From an uncultured Oscillibacter sp. (GTDB lineage: Bacteria; Bacillota; Clostridia; Oscillospirales; Oscillospiraceae), in assembly GCA_948435975.1 (NCBI GenBank), contig CAOJHG010000154.1, positions 1-5,916 of the forward strand: a stretch of DNA of 5,916 nucleotides, given 5' to 3'. The notes below the pieces were generated by a model. The model saw nothing but the letters and a program-made list of their open reading frames with translations. It did not search any database and was not told where the DNA came from. The stretch's first letter is position 1. Every line of letters starts with the position of its first letter. Positions 1 through 3,947 of this stretch are shown here, piece after piece. Both the position numbers and the translations under genes were made by a program.

Positions 1-602
1 AGTATCTGATCGACGACGAGGCCGACGCCGCCTCCGAGAACGATTTCGGCAAGAACGTCATCCCCGCCATGCTGAGCAACGGCGAGAAGATGGCCGCCTA
101 CCGCTTCGCGGGCTACTGGAAGGATGTGGGCACTCTGGATTCCCTCTGGGATGCCAATATGGATATGCTGGCCCCTGAGTCCGGTCTGGACCTCCATGAC
201 CGCTCCTGGCCCATCTACGCCCGCTCCGTCAACGCCGCTCCCGCGTTTCTGGGTCCTAAGTCCACTGTGACCCACAGCGCCTTCAACCGGGGAAGCGCCC
301 TGGAAGGCGTGGTGGAAAACTCCGTCCTGTCCCCGAATGTGGATGTGGCCGAAGGCGCCCGGGTGAGTTACTCCGTGCTTCTTCCCGGCGCAAAGGTGGC
401 CGCCGGCGCTGTGGTGGAATACGCCATCCTGGGCGAGGACTGCCAGATCGGCGCGGGCTGCCATGTGGGCGGCAAACCGGAAGAGCACCCCGAGGGCTGG
501 GGACTGACGGTGCTGGCTCCTAACTGCGTCCTTCCTGATGGAAAGAACGTTGCCCCCGGCATCATGCTGGACTGCAACGGTGAGGAGGTGTCCAAGAAAT
601 GA
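1..602 (+). CDS. glgC: Glucose-1-phosphate adenylyltransferase, catalytic subunit GlgC (5' truncated by window edge)
   Basis: GlgC makes ADP-glucose and pyrophosphate from glucose-1-phosphate and ATP, the committed cytosolic step of bacterial glycogen synthesis. Reading starts in phase at base 3, and 199 C-terminal residues are visible of a family length near 400. The segment begins at the end of the nucleotidyltransferase domain with a NDFGKNVIPAML motif, then GYWKDVGTLDSLWDANMDML, a hallmark of the family that contributes to the sugar-phosphate pocket. From about visible residue 80 it becomes hexapeptide-like repeats of a left-handed beta-helix (LEGVVENSVLSPNVDV and following), the domain that mediates oligomerisation and allostery. 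The ATG at 69 is an internal methionine, not the start, because the conserved frame continues upstream to the window edge. The stop TGA (600-602) overlaps the ATG of glgD, so the two subunits are probably translationally coupled. The nucleotide-binding N-terminus is outside the window, so catalytic competence cannot be judged here. Confidence 0.95.
   Translation, partial: YLIDDEADAASENDFGKNVIPAMLSNGEKMAAYRFAGYWKDVGTLDSLWDANMDMLAPESGLDLHDRSWPIYARSVNAAPAFLGPKSTVTHSAFNRGSALEGVVENSVLSPNVDVAEGARVSYSVLLPGAKVAAGAVVEYAILGEDCQIGAGCHVGGKPEEHPEGWGLTVLAPNCVLPDGKNVAPGIMLDCNGEEVSKK
583..590 (+). promoter_or_regulatory. Ribosome binding site for glgD, inside the end of glgC
   Basis: AGGAGGTG is a near-perfect Shine-Dalgarno sequence, with 8 bases between its end and the ATG at 599. 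It lies within the last codons of glgC. Together with the ATGA stop/start overlap this fixes the glgD start and suggests coupled translation, which would help keep the two subunits of one enzyme in balance. Confidence 0.8.
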
Positions 603-1711
603 AAGGACTTCATGGTATTATTTTCTCCTATGAGCAGCGCAACAACCTACGGGAGCTGGGCGAGATCCGTTCCCCCTCCTCCATCCCCTTCGGCTGCCGG
701 TTCCGCAGCGTGGACTTCTCTCTGTCCAACCTGGTGAACGCCGGCGCTACCGATGTGGGCATCGTGCTTCACGGCCAGTATCAGAGCCTGCTGGACCACC
801 TGGGTTCCGGCAAGGATTGGGACCTCTCCCGGAAGCGCGGCGGCCTGCGTCTGCTGCCTCCCTTCAACTATCAGAAGAATTGGGGCGTCATGCCGTTCCG
901 GGGCAAGATCGAGGCCCTGGCCAACGTCCGTTCTTACCTGGATACCATCCGCCAGGACTACGTGGCTATGATGGAAGGCGACCTGGTGGCCAATTTGCCT
1001 TTGGCGGACATCTTTGAGAGTCATCTGAAGTCCGGCGCGGATATCACTGTGGTCTGCGGCAACGACAGCTTCGCCACAGAGGACGGCACCTACTTTGAAA
1101 AGAACGCTGAAGGCCGCATTACCCAGGTCTTTTACAAGCTCAACAATCCCCGGGGCTTCCGCAGCCTGGAGGTCTACATCGTCTCCACGAAGCTGCTGAA
1201 AGAGCTAGTGGACGACTGCCACGCCAAGGACCAATTCAGCTGGCGGCGGGATGTGCTCCTGGCGAAAAAGGAAAGCCTGTATCTGAACAGCTACATCTGG
1301 AGCGGCTTTGCGGCGCAGATCCGTTCCGTCCAGGAATACTATGACCGCAGTATGCAGCTTCTGAACCCCGACATCCGGAAGGAGCTGTTCACCCCTGCCC
1401 GTCCCATCCGGGCAAAGGGTACGGACAAGGCCCCATCCTACGTAGGCGCGGACGGACGGTGCATCAACTCCCTGATGGCCGACGGCTGTACCATTGAAGG
1501 CGTGGTGGAAAACTCCATCCTGTCCACCGGCGTTGTAGTGGAGCTGGGCGCCGTGGTGCGGAACTGTATGCTCTTTGAGGGCACGGTGGTCCGCCGGAAT
1601 GCGCAGCTATCCCACATCATCACTGACAAACATGTTGAGATTCTGCCGGACCGGACGCTGATGGGCCACGCCACCTATCCCATTGTCCTGGCCAAAGGCA
1701 GCCGGGTATAA
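599..1711 (+). CDS. glgD: Glucose-1-phosphate adenylyltransferase GlgD subunit (regulatory, probably non-catalytic)
   Basis: This 370-residue GlgC paralogue is the Firmicute-type GlgD, known in other species to form a complex with GlgC and raise its activity. The fold is recognisable: PFGCRFRSVDFSLSNLVNAG (residues 30-49) matches the second half of the GlgC N-terminal signature, EGD at 126-128 matches the metal-binding aspartate region, and hexapeptide repeats from about 290 (CTIEGVVENSIL) form the beta-helix. Key catalytic elements are absent. The nucleotide-binding GGxGxRL loop is replaced by IIFSYEQRNNL (7-17), the RxKP lysine is P26, and the glucose-1-phosphate FxEKP motif is replaced around FYKLNNP (178-184). 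I therefore infer a structural or regulatory role and little or no independent activity. Length and start fit the family, and the start is supported by the strong upstream ribosome binding site. The gene ends with TAA, followed by a long structured gap before glgA. Confidence 0.95.
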   Translation: MKGLHGIIFSYEQRNNLRELGEIRSPSSIPFGCRFRSVDFSLSNLVNAGATDVGIVLHGQYQSLLDHLGSGKDWDLSRKRGGLRLLPPFNYQKNWGVMPFRGKIEALANVRSYLDTIRQDYVAMMEGDLVANLPLADIFESHLKSGADITVVCGNDSFATEDGTYFEKNAEGRITQVFYKLNNPRGFRSLEVYIVSTKLLKELVDDCHAKDQFSWRRDVLLAKKESLYLNSYIWSGFAAQIRSVQEYYDRSMQLLNPDIRKELFTPARPIRAKGTDKAPSYVGADGRCINSLMADGCTIEGVVENSILSTGVVVELGAVVRNCMLFEGTVVRRNAQLSHIITDKHVEILPDRTLMGHATYPIVLAKGSRV

Positions 1712-1723
1712 ACCGACTGGGCA

Positions 1724-1771
1724 CGGGGAAAGGGGGGACTGGTTTCCCTCTTTTCCCTGGCCTCTGTTTTT
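1724..1771 (+). terminator. Terminator-like G-rich hairpin after glgD
   Basis: Bases 1724-1738 can pair with 1745-1759 (15 bp including three G-U wobbles, two of them inside the stem), leaving a 6-base loop at 1739-1744. The 5' arm is almost all purine (GGGGAAAGGGGGGA) and the 3' arm almost all pyrimidine. Five T residues follow at 1767-1771. The stem is strong, but about 7 bases separate it from the T run and the run is short, so this is not a classical intrinsic terminator. It could terminate part of the transcripts, or act as an RNA-stabilising or processing hairpin that uncouples glgCD from glgAP. Confidence 0.4.
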
Positions 1772-1775
1772 GAGA

Positions 1776-1852
1776 CAGAACGTCAAAATAATGGGAACGC
1801 TGGTTTTTGGGCGCTCCAGGTCCCCAGACATTCCCATTATTTTTGCGTTCTG
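1776..1852. repeat. Long imperfect inverted repeat between glgD and glgA
   Basis: Arms at 1776-1797 and 1831-1852 are complementary at 20 of 22 positions. As RNA they would give one more G-U pair at 1783/1845 and a single mismatch at 1784/1844. The 33-base interior has its own short complementarity, CTGG (1800-1803) with CCAG (1824-1827). The arm centres (AAAATAATGGGAA / TTCCCATTATTTT) are AT-rich, unlike the surrounding GC-rich genes. No target-site duplication is evident at the ends and there is no coding capacity. Only a T-run about 20 bases downstream (1871-1876) resembles a terminator tail. Possibilities are a REP- or MITE-like dispersed element, an mRNA-stabilising hairpin, or a bidirectional transcription barrier. 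The inverted repeat is directly visible; its function is not known. Confidence 0.85.
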
Positions 1853-1890
1853 CCGCAGGAAATCGTTTTCTTTTTTGACAGAGCGCCGAA

Positions 1891-1934
1891 TTTCCTCCCC
1901 GATGATATGCGGCCCAAGCGGGCTGGTGGGGAAA
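1891..1934 (+). other. Possible leader hairpin just upstream of the glgA ribosome binding site
   Basis: TTTCCTCCCC at 1891-1900 can pair with GGTGGGGAAA at 1925-1934 at 9 of 10 positions, counting one G-U pair. The enclosed segment contains a further 4-bp pairing, GCCC (1912-1915) with GGGC (1920-1923). The structure ends seven bases before the Shine-Dalgarno sequence. It might modulate glgA translation, but a match of this size can arise by chance in purine/pyrimidine-rich DNA. No riboswitch class is recognised. Confidence 0.25.
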
Positions 1935-1940
1935 GATATG

Positions 1941-1948
1941 AAAAGGAG
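1941..1948 (+). promoter_or_regulatory. Ribosome binding site for glgA
   Basis: AAAAGGAG lies 6 bases before the ATG at 1955. It decides the start: the in-frame ATG at 1907 would add 16 residues (MRPKRAGGERYEKELL) but has no Shine-Dalgarno sequence, whereas the 1955 start gives MKILYVTSEAVPF, the standard N-terminus of the family. Confidence 0.8.
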
Positions 1949-1954
1949 TTGCTT

Positions 1955-3925
1955 ATGAAAATTTTGTATGTTACCAGTGAGGCTGTGCCCTTCTGCAAGA
2001 CCGGCGGCCTGGCGGACGTGGCGGGCTCTCTGCCTCCGGCTCTGGCGGCTCAGGGTGCGGAGGTCGCGGTTGTCCTGCCTCTTTACCAGCGCGTGCGGGA
2101 CCGTTTTGGCGGACAGCTCAAGTTTGAATGCTACGACTATGTGAACCTGGGCTGGCGTCACATTTACTGCGGCCTGTTTTCCATGGAGAAGGACGGCGTG
2201 ACCTGGTACTTTTTGGATAACGAGCAGTATTTCGCCCGCTGGGAGCTGTACGGCCACCCCGACGACGGCGAGCGCTTCGGCTTCTTCTCCCGGGCCGTGG
2301 TGAAGATGCTGGACCACTACAAGTTCTGGCCTGACGTTATCAACTGCAACGACTGGCAGACCGCTCTGGTGCCCATTTACCTGAAGGATGACGGCGTTCG
2401 TGAGGACCGCTACCGTTCTATCAAGACCACCCTGACCATCCACAACATTGAGTATCAGGGCCGCTACAATCCTTACGTCCTGGGCGAACTTTTCGGTCTG
2501 GATGCGGGCTGGGTCCGGGACGGCACTCTGCTCATGGACGGCGACCTGAATCTGCTCAAAGGCGCGATCCTCTGTGCCGACGCAGTGAACGCCGTTTCTC
2601 CCACCTACGCCAACGAGCTCAAGATGGCTTACTTTGCCCACCACATGGAGAGCATCATCCAGCAGTGCTCCAACAAGCTCTCCGGCGTGCTGAACGGCAT
2701 TGACATGAAGCTGTACGACCCGAAAACCGACTCCCGCATTGCCGCCAATTTCTCCATAGACAACATGGCCGGCAAGGATACCGACAAGGCCACGCTGCAA
2801 AAGCTGGTGGGCCTGCGTGAAGAGCCCCATACCCCCATCGTAGCCATGGTCAGCCGTCTGGTCTCCCACAAGGGCCTGGACCTGATCTGCGAGGTGCTCC
2901 ACGATATGATGCAGCTTCCCATTCAGATGGTGGTCTTGGGCACCGGCGACCAGAAATACGAGGACTTCTTCCGCTGGGCCGCGCAGGAGTATTCCGGCCG
3001 AATGTCCATCTGCCTGGAGTACAATGAAGAGCTGTCCATGGCAATCTATGCCGGCGCGGACCTGTTCCTGATGCCCTCCAAGAGCGAGCCCTGCGGCCTG
3101 AGCCAGATGATCGCCATGCGTTACGGCGCGGTGCCTATCGTTCGGGAGACCGGCGGCTTGAAGGACTCTGTACAGCCGCACGAGGGCTGGAGAGACGCCG
3201 GCACCGGCTTCACCTTCGCCAACTATGCCAGCGGCGACATGCTCCACGTGATCCGTGAGGCGGTGTACCTCTACAAAGATTATCCTGATGTCTTTGCCCG
3301 TCTGCGCCAGCGGGCGATGTCCTGCGATTTCAGTTGGGCCAGAAGCGCCAGAGAATATCTGCGCATTTACTCCACTGTCACTGGCATTGAGTGGCCTCCT
3401 GTCTCTTCTGCTTCTGTCCGCGCAACAGATGGTGAAGGCCCTTTTGAAAAAGGCGCTCCCGCTGTGGAGGAGGTTCCCGCTGCGTCCGCTCCTGCTGCGG
3501 AGGAAGCGCCTGTCGTAAAGGAAACGCCCGTTGTGGAAGAGGTCCCTGCCGAGCCTGCTCCTGTTGCAGAGGAAGCGCCCGCTGAAACCATTCCTGCTGC
3601 GGAAGAAACACCGGAAGAGGTCCCTGCCGGGGCTGCTCCTGTTATAGAGGAAGCGCCCGCTGAAACCATTCCTGCTGCGGAAGAAACACCGGAGGAGGTC
3701 CCTGCCGAAACCGCTCCCGCTGTGGAGGAAACACCTGCCGGGACCGCAGAAGCCAAGATGGAAGCCGCTGCTGAAATTGCCGTAGAGACCGCGGAGGAAG
3801 AAGAGTCCGCCGAAGATGCAAAGACTCCCAAGAAGACTGGCGCAAAGAAGACTGCCAAGAAGACCACCGCGAAGAAAAGCACTGCAAAAAAGAGCTCCAC
3901 AAAAAAGGGAAGCACTAAGAAATAA
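1955..3925 (+). CDS. glgA: Glycogen synthase GlgA (GT5) with a long acidic and lysine-rich C-terminal extension
   Basis: GlgA transfers glucose from ADP-glucose to the non-reducing end of alpha-1,4-glucan in the cytosol. The product is 656 residues, against about 475-480 for typical bacterial GlgA. The GT5 catalytic core spans roughly 1-475 and looks complete: KTGGLADVAGSLP (15-27, ADP-glucose-binding lysine K15), CNDWQTALVP (131-140), TIHNIEYQG (161-169), GVLNGID (244-250), SRLVSHKGLDL (300-310, R301 and K306), PSKSEPCGLSQ (374-384, E378) and ETGGLKDSV (398-406). From about 480 it continues into an apparently disordered Pro/Ala/Glu-rich segment (about 498-622) and a lysine-rich tail (623-656), neither part of the known catalytic fold. 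The extension is in frame, has no stop, and ends 22 bases before glgP, so it is not a simple read-through of a lost stop into another gene. It contains a recent-looking tandem duplication. The core assignment is firm; the role of the extension is unknown. Confidence 0.97.
   Translation: MKILYVTSEAVPFCKTGGLADVAGSLPPALAAQGAEVAVVLPLYQRVRDRFGGQLKFECYDYVNLGWRHIYCGLFSMEKDGVTWYFLDNEQYFARWELYGHPDDGERFGFFSRAVVKMLDHYKFWPDVINCNDWQTALVPIYLKDDGVREDRYRSIKTTLTIHNIEYQGRYNPYVLGELFGLDAGWVRDGTLLMDGDLNLLKGAILCADAVNAVSPTYANELKMAYFAHHMESIIQQCSNKLSGVLNGIDMKLYDPKTDSRIAANFSIDNMAGKDTDKATLQKLVGLREEPHTPIVAMVSRLVSHKGLDLICEVLHDMMQLPIQMVVLGTGDQKYEDFFRWAAQEYSGRMSICLEYNEELSMAIYAGADLFLMPSKSEPCGLSQMIAMRYGAVPIVRETGGLKDSVQPHEGWRDAGTGFTFANYASGDMLHVIREAVYLYKDYPDVFARLRQRAMSCDFSWARSAREYLRIYSTVTGIEWPPVSSASVRATDGEGPFEKGAPAVEEVPAASAPAAEEAPVVKETPVVEEVPAEPAPVAEEAPAETIPAAEETPEEVPAGAAPVIEEAPAETIPAAEETPEEVPAETAPAVEETPAGTAEAKMEAAAEIAVETAEEEESAEDAKTPKKTGAKKTAKKTTAKKSTAKKSSTKKGSTKK
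3443..3820 (+). other. Acidic Pro/Ala/Glu-rich linker of GlgA (residues about 497-622)
   Basis: Residues 498-622 contain 35 Glu and 1 Asp against only 3 Lys, with abundant Ala and Pro and essentially no aromatic residues. The sequence is built from variants of a short module such as PxxEE(A/V/T)P. This composition predicts an extended, disordered, strongly negative segment between the catalytic core and the basic tail. The last part (about 598-621) loses proline and becomes Ala/Glu-rich, so it could be helical. No domain is recognised. Confidence 0.8.
3555..3707 (+). repeat. 78-bp tandem repeat in the 3' part of glgA
   Basis: Bases 3555-3629 and 3633-3707 are identical at 72 of 75 positions with a 78-base offset; the differences are at 3566, 3567 and 3616. 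This encodes a 26-residue unit twice (residues 531-556 and 557-582). A degenerate 23-residue copy precedes it (508-530) and a partial one follows (583-594). The period is a multiple of three, so gain or loss of units keeps the frame. The high DNA identity suggests recent duplication or ongoing homogenisation. Confidence 0.9.
3821..3922 (+). other. Histone-H1-like lysine-rich C-terminal tail of GlgA (residues 623-656)
   Basis: Fifteen of the last 34 residues are lysine. They occur mainly as KK pairs at 626, 631, 635, 640, 645, 650 and 655, spaced by five residues except for one step of four, with Ala, Thr, Ser and Gly between. This resembles the tails of histone H1 and of some actinobacterial HU proteins, which bind DNA or other polyanions. 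No folded domain is present. A polyanion-binding or self-interaction role (with the preceding acidic linker) is an inference from composition only. Confidence 0.85.
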
Positions 3926-3934
3926 ACCTGCAAA

Positions 3935-3940
3935 GTGAGG
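3935..3940 (+). promoter_or_regulatory. Weak ribosome binding site for glgP
   Basis: GTGAGG precedes the ATG at 3948 by 7 bases. The match to the Shine-Dalgarno consensus is modest, but it is the only purine-rich stretch in the 22-base glgA-glgP gap. The short gap, with no terminator, implies co-transcription with glgA. Confidence 0.55.
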
Positions 3941-3947
3941 ATCATTC

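Noticed and set aside
69..602. Separate short gene starting at ATG 69
   Set aside because: The conserved GlgC sequence continues in the same frame upstream to the window edge, so this is an internal methionine of a truncated glgC.
1875..1908. TTGACA at 1875-1880 as the -35 box of a glgA promoter
   Set aside because: The hexamer is perfect, but no acceptable -10 box occurs at 16-18 bases; the nearest AT-rich candidate (TGATAT, 1903-1908) is 22 bases away. A glgA promoter remains possible but is not supported by sequence alone.
1907..1954. Upstream ATG at 1907 as the glgA start
   Set aside because: There is no ribosome binding site before it, and the extra 16 residues are not family-like. The ATG at 1955 has a good Shine-Dalgarno sequence and the standard N-terminus.
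3886..3907. Two in-phase A AAA AAG heptamers (3886-3892 and 3901-3907), the dnaX-type slippery sequence
   Set aside because: They arise naturally from Lys-Lys codons after a codon ending in A. A -1 shift at the first would stop at 3916-3918, changing only the last few residues, and no stimulatory hairpin or upstream Shine-Dalgarno signal is evident. Low-level slippage is possible but a programmed event is not supported.
3367..3945. Minus-strand frame starting with a Phe/Val/Leu-rich, membrane-like segment followed by Ser/Ala/Thr-rich sequence
   Set aside because: The apparent signal or membrane segment is simply the complement of the lysine codons of the GlgA tail, and the Ser/Ala part is the complement of the Pro/Ala/Glu repeats. 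There is no independent evidence for a gene.
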